64,000 bases of DNA, taken from Maricaulis sp. GTDB lineage: Bacteria > Pseudomonadota > Alphaproteobacteria > Caulobacterales > Maricaulaceae. Location: the NCBI RefSeq assembly GCF_015665295.1, contig NZ_JADFAJ010000019.1, positions 26,016-90,015 on the forward strand. Reading direction: 5' to 3'. How positions within the stretch are numbered: the first letter of the stretch is position 1; every line of letters begins with the position of its first letter. The position numbers were made by a program, and so were the translations under genes. Under the pieces are notes generated by a model that saw only the letters and a program-made list of their open reading frames with translations, was not told where the DNA came from and did not search any database. Shown piece after piece: positions 50,144-58,533 of this stretch.

Positions 50144-52114
50144 ATGTATCAGGAGCCGTTTCGTGCGGATCACTTGATGGAACGCGAACGACGGACACGT
50201 CGCACGCGGCGGATTCTGGTCGCCGCGCTGGGCAGTCTTGTCCTGATCGGCGCCCTGCTGGCCGGTCTCGGCTGGCACTGGGCCTTCCATGATCTGCCCA
50301 CGGCACCAACCACGGCCGCGGAGCTCTGGTCGACCCGGCGCGAGCCCTCGGTGACCTTGATGGACCGCGAGGGCCATGTCCTGGCGGTGCGCGGTCCCTT
50401 GTATGCCCGCGCCGTCGGCCTCGACACCCTGCCCGCCCATGTCCCGCAAGCCTTCCTGGCGATCGAGGACCAGCGCTTTTACGCGCATGACGGGGTGGAT
50501 CTGCGCGGCGTTTTCCGGGCGCTCTGGGTCAATTTCCGGGCCGGACGCTCGGTCCAGGGCGGCTCGACCATCACCATGCAGCTGGTGAAAAATCTCATCC
50601 TCACGCCCGACCGCGAACTGCGCCGCAAGATCCAGGAAATGCGCCTGGCGCGGCAGCTGGAAGAGCATCTCACCAAGACCGAAATTCTCGAGCTTTATCT
50701 CAACCGCATCTATCTCGGCGCCCGCGCCTTCGGGATCGAGGCCGCCGCGCGGCGCTATTTCGACAAGCCGGCGACCGAGCTGACCCTGGCCGAGGCCGCC
50801 TTGCTGGCCGCCCTGCCCAAGGCACCCAGCCGGCTCGATCCGACGGTCAATCTGGCTGCCGCCCAGGCCCGGGCTGCCACGGTGCTCGATGCCATGCTGG
50901 CCGCCGGTTTCATCGACCAGGCGGCCCATGATGCCGCCATTGCCGAGCCCGCCGCGCCGGTCGCCGACACGTCCGACCCCGGCGGCACGGCGATCTGGGG
51001 GCATGCCTTCGACTTTGCCCTCGCCGAAGCCGCCGGCCTGATCGGCGATGACGTGCCCGACCTGGTGATCCACACCACGCTCGACCCGGCCCTCGCCCGC
51101 GCCGCGCATGACACCATCGAGGCCGTGCTGGGCGATGAGGGCGAGGCCCAGAATGCCGGCGAGGCGGCGATCGTCCTGCTGGCCCCCGACGGGGCGATCC
51201 GCGCCTTTTCCGGCGGGCGCGACTATGCCACCAGCCAGTTCAACCGCGCCATCCAGGCCCAGCGCCAGCCCGGCTCGGCCTTCAAGCCCTTCGTGTTCGC
51301 CGCGGCGCTGGAGGCCGGCTATGACCCCTCCTCGGCGGTGTGGGACGAACCGGTCGATCTGGAAGGCTGGACGCCACAGAATTTCTCCGGCGGATTTCGC
51401 GGCCTGGTCACCCTGCAGGAGGCACTGAAACGCTCGATCAACACGGTTGCGGCCCAGGTCGGCGACCAGGTCGGGATCGACCGGGTGGTCGAGGTCGGGC
51501 ACCGCTTCGGCATTGCCTCGCCCCTGCCTGAATTGCCGGCCATTGCACTCGGCGCGGCCGAGGTGAACCTTCTCGAACTGACCTCGGCCTATGCCGTGTT
51601 CGGCAATGACGGGGCGCGGCGGGAGCCCTATTTCATCACCTCGATCACCAATTCACGCGGCGATGTCCTCCATGAGCACGAAGCCGCCCCGGCGCAGCGC
51701 GCGACGACGGCCGAAGTGGCGCAATCCATGTCGACCATGTTGCAGGATGTCGTGCTGACCGGGACCGGGCGCCGCGCCGCCCTCGCCGGCCGCCCCTCGG
51801 CCGGCAAGACCGGCACCAGCCAGTCCTTCCGCGATGCCTGGTATGTCGGCTATACGGCCGATTTCACGGCCGGGGTCTGGGTCGGCAATGATGACGATAC
51901 GCCGATGGACAATGTCACCGGCGGCGGCCTGCCGGCGATGATCTGGCAGCGCTACATGACGCGGGTCCACCAGGGCCTGCCATCACGCCCGCTCTCGGCC
52001 CCGGCGCCGCGCACACGGTCGGAACGCGAAGAGCGGCTGGCCGCCTTCTATTCCGACCTGTCGGCGTCTTTCTCTGCGATACTGGCCGACGCCCCCTCGC
52101 CCACGGAACGCTGA
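50144..52114 (+). CDS. Bifunctional class A penicillin-binding protein (PBP1-type)
   Basis: 656 aa. Cytoplasmic basic start, TM about 24-44, GT51 transglycosylase domain with AIEDQRFYAHDGVD, GGSTITMQLVKNLIL and EILELYLNRIYLG, then transpeptidase with SxxK in GSAFKP (Ser about 377), SxN in SINTVAAQ and KTGT in GKTGTSQSF (about 556). Polymerises and cross-links peptidoglycan in the periplasm. Alternative ATG at 50177. Its last 67 nt overlap the channel gene end on the other strand. Confidence 0.9.
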   Translation: MYQEPFRADHLMERERRTRRTRRILVAALGSLVLIGALLAGLGWHWAFHDLPTAPTTAAELWSTRREPSVTLMDREGHVLAVRGPLYARAVGLDTLPAHVPQAFLAIEDQRFYAHDGVDLRGVFRALWVNFRAGRSVQGGSTITMQLVKNLILTPDRELRRKIQEMRLARQLEEHLTKTEILELYLNRIYLGARAFGIEAAARRYFDKPATELTLAEAALLAALPKAPSRLDPTVNLAAAQARAATVLDAMLAAGFIDQAAHDAAIAEPAAPVADTSDPGGTAIWGHAFDFALAEAAGLIGDDVPDLVIHTTLDPALARAAHDTIEAVLGDEGEAQNAGEAAIVLLAPDGAIRAFSGGRDYATSQFNRAIQAQRQPGSAFKPFVFAAALEAGYDPSSAVWDEPVDLEGWTPQNFSGGFRGLVTLQEALKRSINTVAAQVGDQVGIDRVVEVGHRFGIASPLPELPAIALGAAEVNLLELTSAYAVFGNDGARREPYFITSITNSRGDVLHEHEAAPAQRATTAEVAQSMSTMLQDVVLTGTGRRAALAGRPSAGKTGTSQSFRDAWYVGYTADFTAGVWVGNDDDTPMDNVTGGGLPAMIWQRYMTRVHQGLPSRPLSAPAPRTRSEREERLAAFYSDLSASFSAILADAPSPTER

Positions 52115-52890
52115 ACCAGCGCCGTCAGGGCCGACAGCTCGGCCCGCATCTCGCTGATCTCTTCATGCAGCTTGTCCCGGTCTGCATCGGCTTCGGCATC
52201 GCGCGCCTCTTCCTCGTCGAAATGCTTGGCCTGCAGGCTGTCGACGATGATGGCGATGAAGAGATTGAGCACGGCAAAACTGGTCAAGACGATGAAAACG
52301 AGGAAGAAAATCCACGCCCACGGGTGGAATTCCATGACCGGCATGGCGACGTCGGTGGCCCAGCCTTCCAGCGTCATCACCTGGAAGAGGGCAAAGGCGC
52401 TCTCGCCCAGCGACCCGAAGCGGTCGGGATTGCTCTCGGCGAAGAACTTGGTCGCCATGACCGCCGAGACGTAGAACATCAGGCCCAGCACCGCCATGAC
52501 CGCGCCCATGCCGGGAATGGCCCGCAGCAGCGCCTCGACCACCTTGCGCAGGTCCGGCATCACCGAGAACAGGCGGAAGGCGCGCACGATGCGCAGCGCC
52601 CGCAGGACCGAGAAGCCACCCGCCGCCGGCAGGATGGAGATGATGATCACCGTCAGATCAAACCAGTTCCAGCCGTTCAGGAAAAAGCGGTGGCGGTAGA
52701 CGATCAGCTTGAGCAGGATTTCAACCACGAAGACGGCCACGATTGCGCGGTCGATAATCGGCAGCCAGGTGGTGAACCACTCGCCGTCATAGGGGTAGGT
52801 TTCGAGCCCCAGCGTGATCGCGTTGAACACGATCAGCGTCATGATGAAATTGCGAAAACGCGAACTTTCGATGAAAGCCTTCACACCCAT
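52048..52890 (-). CDS. Voltage-gated cation channel (bacterial Nav/Cav type) with TLEGW filter
   Basis: 280 aa single-domain six-TM channel that should act as a tetramer in the inner membrane. S4 carries Arg97, 100, 103 and 106 in SVLRALRIVRAFRLFSV; S5, pore helix and S6 follow. The selectivity filter is TLEGWATD (173-180), where NaChBac/NavAb have TLESW. Gly at filter position 4 occurs in a Meiothermus channel reported to be calcium-selective and in mammalian Cav domains. The C-terminus is a cytoplasmic coiled-coil (EEARDAEADADRDKLHEEISEMRAEL). Start ATG 52890. Confidence 0.88.
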   Translation of the reverse strand: MGVKAFIESSRFRNFIMTLIVFNAITLGLETYPYDGEWFTTWLPIIDRAIVAVFVVEILLKLIVYRHRFFLNGWNWFDLTVIIISILPAAGGFSVLRALRIVRAFRLFSVMPDLRKVVEALLRAIPGMGAVMAVLGLMFYVSAVMATKFFAESNPDRFGSLGESAFALFQVMTLEGWATDVAMPVMEFHPWAWIFFLVFIVLTSFAVLNLFIAIIVDSLQAKHFDEEEARDAEADADRDKLHEEISEMRAELSALTALVQRSVGEGASASIAEKDADRSE

Positions 52891-53085
52891 CCCCTCCGGC
52901 AGCCCCGGCGCCAGTGTCCCGACTGGCCAACAGGCCTGCTCCTAGCCCTGTCCCCGTTGAAATTCAATCGCCTGCTGCCGCATCGTATTTGAAGAAAATC
53001 ACAGATAGTTCGAATTTTACGGGACCATTTATCCACGATTTAAGAGGGTCCAAGCCATAAGGTCGCCAGTCAAGCACTGGACCCG

Positions 53086-55062
53086 ATGATGCGGCCTGAT
53101 AGCCAAGACCAATCCGAGACACCGGCCGGCCCGGGCGGACTGCCTGTCCGGAACGGCGAGATCACGATCGCCTACCAGCCGATCCTGCGCGGCGCCGCGA
53201 TCGCGGTCATGGGCTATTTCCTGTTTGATCTGGTCACCCGCCTCGCCTTTCCGGTTCCGACCCATCCGGAGGTCATGCTGCTTGCCGTCTTGGCCGGCGC
53301 GCTTTCTGCCATCGGTGTACGCGCCTATCTCAGGTCAGATCGCAGCGCCGCACAGCTGGAAGTGGCCGGCTCGATCCTGTGCCTGTCGCTCTTCCTCAAC
53401 TCGAACCTGCAGCAGACTTTGTATTTCAGCGACGAGAACCTGCTCTATTCGGTCCTGATGATGCCGATTTTCGCGGCGATCCTGCCCAGTCGCCGCACCA
53501 TCAGCGTGGCGATCATGATGTGCTTTGCCAGCCTGGTCTGGCTGGTCCAGACCAATATTCCCGAGCGCATGAGCGACTATTTCTGGATCGGCCAGTCCGG
53601 GGTGGCCGCCGGCATCGCGATCGCACTGATCCTGCGCAACGCCGTGCTCAATTCGGTGAAGGCCCGGCTCGACGCCATCCGCGACCGGGAGACAGCCGAG
53701 ATTCTGGCCGCCGAAGCCCGCCACCTGGCCGAATGCGATGCCCTGACCCGCCTGCCGAACCGCCGCAGCTTCTTTCTGGAGCTGGAAAGCCGGCTGGCGC
53801 GGCTGCGCAGCCATGGCGAGCCCTTCGTCCTCGGTCTGGTTGATCTCGACGGGTTCAAGCCGGTCAATGACACCTATGGCCATGCCGCCGGCGATGAAAT
53901 GCTGAAATCCGTGGCCCGGCGGCTGACCGGCATTGCCGGCGACAGCGCCATGCCAGCCCGCCTCGGCGGCGATGAATTTGCCCTCATCGCGCCAGCGCCC
54001 TGCACCCGGACCGAGACCGTGCTGCAGCTCGGTCACCGGATCGAGGCCCGCCTGTCGGAGCCCTACGACCTGGGCGAATACACCTGCAAGGGATCGGGCT
54101 CGGTCGGGCTCCTGGTCTGTGATGATCCGGTGCTGTCGACCCATGACATCATGGAGCGGGCCGATCACGCGCTCTACTTCGCCAAGCGCGCCCTGCAGGG
54201 CAAGGCGGTGCTGTTCAACGCCGCGCTCGAGCACGAGATGACGGCGTCCAGCCAGATCGACAAGGCCCTGCGCCGCTGCGACTACGCGGCCGAATTCACA
54301 GTCAAGTTCCAGCCGCAATATGATCTGGTAAAGGCGAAGATTGTCGGCTTTGAAGCGCTGGCCCGCTGGGAATCCCCGGAATTGGGTACCGTGTCGCCGG
54401 ATGTCTTCATTCCGGCCGCCGAACGCGCCGGCCTGATCCGCCCGCTGACCCAGGTCCTGCTGTCAAAGGCGCTCGCCGAGATGGCGCGCTGGCCGGACGA
54501 TTTGATGCTGTCCTTCAACCTGTCGGCCCACGACCTGATGTCACCGCAGGCGATGGACAGCGTGCTGGACACGGTAACGGCCAGCGGCATGACGGCCAGC
54601 CGGATCGAGTTCGAGATTACCGAAACCGCGATGATGAGCGATTTCAACCAGGCCCGCCACGCCATAAACCGGATCTCCCAGGCCGGCCATTCGGTGGCGC
54701 TGGACGATTTCGGAGTCGGCTATTCCTCCCTGCAATACCTGCAGCAATTGCCCGTTTCCAAGCTCAAGATCGACCGCTCCTTCGTCAGCGCGATGCTGAC
54801 CGACAGCTCCTCCTTCAAGATCGTCAGAACCATGCTGTCCCTGTCGCAGACGCTGGATCTGGGCTGTGTCATCGAAGGGGTCGAGACCGAGGCCCAGATG
54901 CATATCCTGCGCACGCTCGGCGCCCGTCATGTCCAGGGCTATCTGATTGGCGCGCCGATGGCGGCCGCCGACGTCCTGCCCCGCCTTTCGGAACCGACCG
55001 AACTGCGCCCCTCGGCGCCGGAAAGCCTGGCCTCCGAACGCATGCGGACGGCTCTGGGATGA
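53086..55062 (+). CDS. Membrane GGDEF-EAL protein (c-di-GMP turnover)
   Basis: 658 aa. About six hydrophobic helices within residues 25-195, then GGDEF about 220-380 with an intact ARLGGDEFAL loop, and EAL about 395-640 with FEALARWESPE, FNLSAHDL, EITETAMM, LDDFGVGYSS, LKIDRSFV and VIEGVETEAQ intact. Both activities are possible; GGDEF or EAL may dominate under unknown signals. Overlaps the PAN-domain gene by 4 nt (ATGA). A run of non-coding sequence 52891-53085 lies before it. Confidence 0.92.
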   Translation: MMRPDSQDQSETPAGPGGLPVRNGEITIAYQPILRGAAIAVMGYFLFDLVTRLAFPVPTHPEVMLLAVLAGALSAIGVRAYLRSDRSAAQLEVAGSILCLSLFLNSNLQQTLYFSDENLLYSVLMMPIFAAILPSRRTISVAIMMCFASLVWLVQTNIPERMSDYFWIGQSGVAAGIAIALILRNAVLNSVKARLDAIRDRETAEILAAEARHLAECDALTRLPNRRSFFLELESRLARLRSHGEPFVLGLVDLDGFKPVNDTYGHAAGDEMLKSVARRLTGIAGDSAMPARLGGDEFALIAPAPCTRTETVLQLGHRIEARLSEPYDLGEYTCKGSGSVGLLVCDDPVLSTHDIMERADHALYFAKRALQGKAVLFNAALEHEMTASSQIDKALRRCDYAAEFTVKFQPQYDLVKAKIVGFEALARWESPELGTVSPDVFIPAAERAGLIRPLTQVLLSKALAEMARWPDDLMLSFNLSAHDLMSPQAMDSVLDTVTASGMTASRIEFEITETAMMSDFNQARHAINRISQAGHSVALDDFGVGYSSLQYLQQLPVSKLKIDRSFVSAMLTDSSSFKIVRTMLSLSQTLDLGCVIEGVETEAQMHILRTLGARHVQGYLIGAPMAAADVLPRLSEPTELRPSAPESLASERMRTALG

Positions 55063-55472
55063 TGCGGGCCCCGCGCCTCGGCATGGGCTTGGTCACCGGC
55101 TTGCTCACGGGCCTGACCTTGAGCCTGCTTTTTGGCGCCGGCGCCGCCCGTGCCGACGACGTCATGGAGGACCATGCCCGTCGTGGCGGGGCCTATCAGC
55201 GCATGGTGATGGAAGGCCTCACGCCCCAGGCCTGTGCCGCCCTGTGTCACGGCGACGCGATGTGCCGGTCCTGGGTGTGGACACGCGCCGAGCTGACCGG
55301 GACCGATGCCGGCTGTGCCCTGCTCTCGGCCGCACCGACGCCCTATCGCGCGCCGGGTCAGGTCACCGGTCTGGGCCGCAGCCTGCGAGAACGGATCGAG
55401 GCGGCATCGCAACGCCCGCCCAGCGAGCGCGAATTGCCGGCCCTTCGGGCAACCCTGCAGGGACCGTTCTGA
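55059..55472 (+). CDS. Secreted PAN/apple-domain protein
   Basis: 137 aa. Signal peptide about 1-32 (LGMGLVTGLLTGLTLSLLFGAGAARA), then a PAN-type domain: GGAYQRMVMEGLTPQACAALCHGDAMCRSWVWT...AGCALLSAAPTPY with the Cys pattern C...C...C...C for two disulfides. PAN domains bind carbohydrates or proteins. Overlaps the GGDEF-EAL stop by 4 nt, so the two should be made together, suggesting c-di-GMP-linked surface or adhesion function. Confidence 0.8.
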   Translation: MMRAPRLGMGLVTGLLTGLTLSLLFGAGAARADDVMEDHARRGGAYQRMVMEGLTPQACAALCHGDAMCRSWVWTRAELTGTDAGCALLSAAPTPYRAPGQVTGLGRSLRERIEAASQRPPSERELPALRATLQGPF

Positions 55473-55579
55473 GATTTTCTGCCGGCAATCTGCCGTCACA
55501 GACAATTTGAACCATCGACCGTACGTTTTTTTTACTCGCGCCGGGCATGGTCTGGCTTCACCATCGCGTGGAGTACGAC

Positions 55580-56662
55580 ATGGCGGTCATCAGCAAGCTC
55601 AACAATCTGGTCGAACTGGCGCGCGAGAAATCGAGTGATCGCCGTCGGTCCTTGTTGCGCGAGGTGACCGATCTCTTCTTCGAGGAAGCGCCGGAGCGTG
55701 ACACCGCGGTGTCCGGACGGTTCGACGAAGTCCTCAGCGCCCTTGCCGAACAGACCGCCCTGGATGCGCGCGAGGAATTGTCCCATCGTTTCGCCGATAC
55801 GCCGCTGGCCCCGCGCGGCCTCGTTCTCAAACTGGCCCAGGACGCCATCGAGGTCGCCGGCCCGATGCTGTCGAAATCCTCGGTCCTGTCCGACGACGAT
55901 CTCCTGACGATTGCGGAAAAGGGCGGGCAGGACCATCTCAAGGCCATGTCCAGTCGCGACGCCGTCTCCGAACGCCTGTCCGACACGATTGTGCGCCGCG
56001 GCGATGATGAGACGGTCGCCACACTGATCTCCAATGAAGGCGCGAGGATTTCCCGCGAGGCCTTCGAGACCGTGTCCGAGCGGGCCGAGACTTCCGAAGT
56101 CCTGCAGGCGCCGCTGGTCAAGCGCTCCGACACCCCGAACGATATTCTCGCCGACATGATGCTGACCGTGCGCAATCACCTGCGCGAGCTGATCATGGAA
56201 AAGTTCGACAGCGTCGATCCGGATATCATCGACCAGGCGATGGCGGTCTCGAAAGCCCGCCTCGCGGCCCGTATCCAGCATGACAAGACGATCGAGGAGG
56301 CACAAAAATTCGTGCGCTCCATGGCCATGCGCAAGAAGCTCGATGGCGGACTGCTCGCCCGGCTCCTGCGCGAAGGCGACCTGGTCAAATTCCGTGTCGC
56401 CTTCGCTGAAATGACCGGCGTCGACTATACGGCCGCCAAGCGCGCCATCGAGCAGGAAAGCATTGATCCGCTGGCGCTGATCTGCAAATCCGCCGGTTTC
56501 GACAAGGCCCTCTTCGTGACCCTGGCGGTCCTGCGCCACAATCGCGGCGAGGACGCGTTCCGCGACGCGCGCGAACTCGGCAAGCTCTACGACAGGATCA
56601 CCGAGGAAGACGCCGCCCGCGCCATGCGCTTCTGGCGCATGCGGAGGGACATGGCGGCCTAG
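55580..56662 (+). CDS. DUF2336 protein
   Basis: 360 aa, soluble helical repeat protein. DUF2336 features: VISKLNNLVELAREKSSDRRRSLLREVTDLFFEEAPERD, FDEVLSALAEQTALDAREELSHRFAD, and later GDLVKFRVAFAEMTGVDYTAAKRAIEQE and DPLALICKSAGFDKALFVTLAVLRHN. In Caulobacter a DUF2336 protein is linked to polar and adhesion control; here no partner is defined. ATG 55580 follows GGAG; an in-frame ATG at 55547 is not supported by an SD. Transcribed after the PAN gene, with a T-rich 107-nt gap. Confidence 0.85.
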   Translation: MAVISKLNNLVELAREKSSDRRRSLLREVTDLFFEEAPERDTAVSGRFDEVLSALAEQTALDAREELSHRFADTPLAPRGLVLKLAQDAIEVAGPMLSKSSVLSDDDLLTIAEKGGQDHLKAMSSRDAVSERLSDTIVRRGDDETVATLISNEGARISREAFETVSERAETSEVLQAPLVKRSDTPNDILADMMLTVRNHLRELIMEKFDSVDPDIIDQAMAVSKARLAARIQHDKTIEEAQKFVRSMAMRKKLDGGLLARLLREGDLVKFRVAFAEMTGVDYTAAKRAIEQESIDPLALICKSAGFDKALFVTLAVLRHNRGEDAFRDARELGKLYDRITEEDAARAMRFWRMRRDMAA

Positions 56663-56704
56663 CGGCACCTTCCCCGCCGGCCAGGCCCATGCCAGTCTTC
56701 CGGC

Positions 56705-57241
56705 ATGCCCGAAGCCTTTGATCCCGACATCGCCACGCGTGCCATTGCCCGGCTGGATGCCTGGCTGGCCGAAGCCGGTTTGCGGCTGGAGATCGCGCCG
56801 TCGGAGTTCGCGGTTCTGGACGGTGACGCGACAGATGTGCTCGTCCACAGCGACACCCTCCCGCCGCTGCGGGTGACGGTGTTCGACGAATATCGTGATC
56901 TGGCGACCCATGATGCGCGGCTGGCCCTGGTGATGATCGAGCGCGGCTTTGGTGAATTGGCGGATGCGGCTGACATGGCCCGCTGGGCGCTGGCCGAGGG
57001 GCTGGACGGCGCTGATCCGGGAGTCGCGGCGCTGCATCAACAGCTCAGTGCCGCCCGCACCAGCTTCCTGGCCGCCTGGGGCGCTGTACCCGATGTGGTG
57101 AGCGATCTCGACTGGCAGCTCAATGCCGGCACGGCGCAGGAAATGAGACGCCAGGCGGGACTCTTGCCGGATGGGCAAGCTCAGGAGCGGCAGGTCCGTC
57201 CCCGGACAAGGGAAGGTGCCCCGAAGGGCCGGAAGGGGTGA
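56705..57241 (+). CDS. Hypothetical protein
   Basis: 178 aa, soluble. N-terminal helix ATRAIARLDAWLAEAGLRLE, a beta region TDVLVHSDTLPPLRVTVFDEYRDLATHD, and helices to about 150. The final about 25 residues (PDGQAQERQVRPRTREGAPKGRKG) read through a GC-rich intergenic repeat-like sequence and may not be conserved. I recognise no domain. Follows DUF2336 by 42 nt. Confidence 0.65.
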   Translation: MPEAFDPDIATRAIARLDAWLAEAGLRLEIAPSEFAVLDGDATDVLVHSDTLPPLRVTVFDEYRDLATHDARLALVMIERGFGELADAADMARWALAEGLDGADPGVAALHQQLSAARTSFLAAWGAVPDVVSDLDWQLNAGTAQEMRRQAGLLPDGQAQERQVRPRTREGAPKGRKG

Positions 57242-57339
57242 GACGCGCAGCGTTCTGTCACCGACTGCCCGTCACCCACTCAGTGCCGCCCTGCGGGCGA
57301 TCCACCCCGCCCATCAAGGGCAAGGACCTGTTTGGCGTC

Positions 57340-58533
57340 TCAGCCCTCGACCGCCTGGCTCCCGATCACGGCCTTTGCCGCATCATTGCCGGGCGGCGTG
57401 AAGACCTCGGCGCCGCTCTCGATGTAGACGCTGGTCGAGGGGAAGGCGAATTCGGTGCCGGCGTTCTCGACCGTTTCCTTGATGAAGAAGGCGAGATCCT
57501 CCTTCAGGCGCAACCATTCGCCCCAATTGGTGGTCTTGGTGAAGCAATACAGCATGAAATCGATCGAGGACGGGCCGAAACTGTCGACCCGCATGAAGGT
57601 GGAGACTTCCGGCGCCTGGGCGTATTCCGGATGGCTCTCGACATAACCGAGTACCTTGTCGCGGATCTCGCGCAGCTGTTCGGCGGTCGAGTCATAGCGC
57701 ACGCCGATGATCCAGTAGGTCCGGCGATGGGTCATGCGGCTGAAGTTCGTCACCGCATTGTCCGAGAGTTTCGAGTTGGGCACATAAACCGGACCCTTGT
57801 CGAAACGGCGGATCACGGTGGAGCGGAAGTTGATCTCCTCGACCGTGCCCTCGACAACGCCATCCACCTTGACCCATTCGCCTGGCAGGAAACGCTTTTC
57901 AGTCAATATGAGAATGCCCGCGATCAGGTTCTTGAACAGGTCCTGGGCGCCCAGGCCGATCGCGACGCCGAACAGGCCGAGACCGGCCACAATGCCGGCA
58001 ACAGGAATGTCCCAGACCTGCAGCACGGCGGCGGCGCCGACAATGATGAAGACAATCCGCAGCGCCTTGGTCAGCCAGTCGATCATCACCGGCGTCAGCG
58101 CATTGCGCAGGCCCCGGAGGGCATGCGCGAGCGGGCCGACCGCATTGTGCAGGGCCCAGAAAAGCGCAAGCACCACCAGCGACTGCACGAATTGGTGGCC
58201 GCGCAACGTCCCCTCGCCACCGATCTGCAGGATGTTGAGCGCGAAAAAGAGCGCGATGATGACCGGTACGAGTTTCATCGGTCCGGAAACGGCGTCGACC
58301 ACGGCATCGTCGAAAGCGGTTTCGGTGCGCTGGGCGAGGCGTTTGAGGGCACTGATCAGCCAGCGCGCGATCAGGCCGCGAGCGACGAAACCGATCAGCA
58401 CGACCACGAGTGCCAACAGCCCCTGGCCGACATTGATCCCGAGGAAGGAGGTATTCCAGACATCGACCGCGATCGCCCAAAGATCGCCGGCCTGGGCGAT
58501 CAGCCCGCCCTCGCTGGTCGCTGCCGTCGTCAT
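57340..58533 (-). CDS. MscS-family mechanosensitive channel
   Basis: 397 aa. Four or five hydrophobic helices in residues 25-190, then the pore-lining TM3-like helix DIPVAGIVAGLGLFGVAIGLGAQDLFKNLIAG and the beta domain ILTEKRFLPGEWVKVDGVVEGTVEEINFRSTVIRRFDKGPVYVPNSKLSDN. Releases osmolytes under hypo-osmotic stress. Start overlaps prfC's stop by 4 nt, so it is the second gene of a prfC-mscS unit. Confidence 0.92.
   Translation of the reverse strand: MTTAATSEGGLIAQAGDLWAIAVDVWNTSFLGINVGQGLLALVVVLIGFVARGLIARWLISALKRLAQRTETAFDDAVVDAVSGPMKLVPVIIALFFALNILQIGGEGTLRGHQFVQSLVVLALFWALHNAVGPLAHALRGLRNALTPVMIDWLTKALRIVFIIVGAAAVLQVWDIPVAGIVAGLGLFGVAIGLGAQDLFKNLIAGILILTEKRFLPGEWVKVDGVVEGTVEEINFRSTVIRRFDKGPVYVPNSKLSDNAVTNFSRMTHRRTYWIIGVRYDSTAEQLREIRDKVLGYVESHPEYAQAPEVSTFMRVDSFGPSSIDFMLYCFTKTTNWGEWLRLKEDLAFFIKETVENAGTEFAFPSTSVYIESGAEVFTPPGNDAAKAVIGSQAVEG

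Noticed and set aside
55530..55537. T-run before the DUF2336 gene as a terminator
   Set aside because: No convincing stem precedes the T tract.
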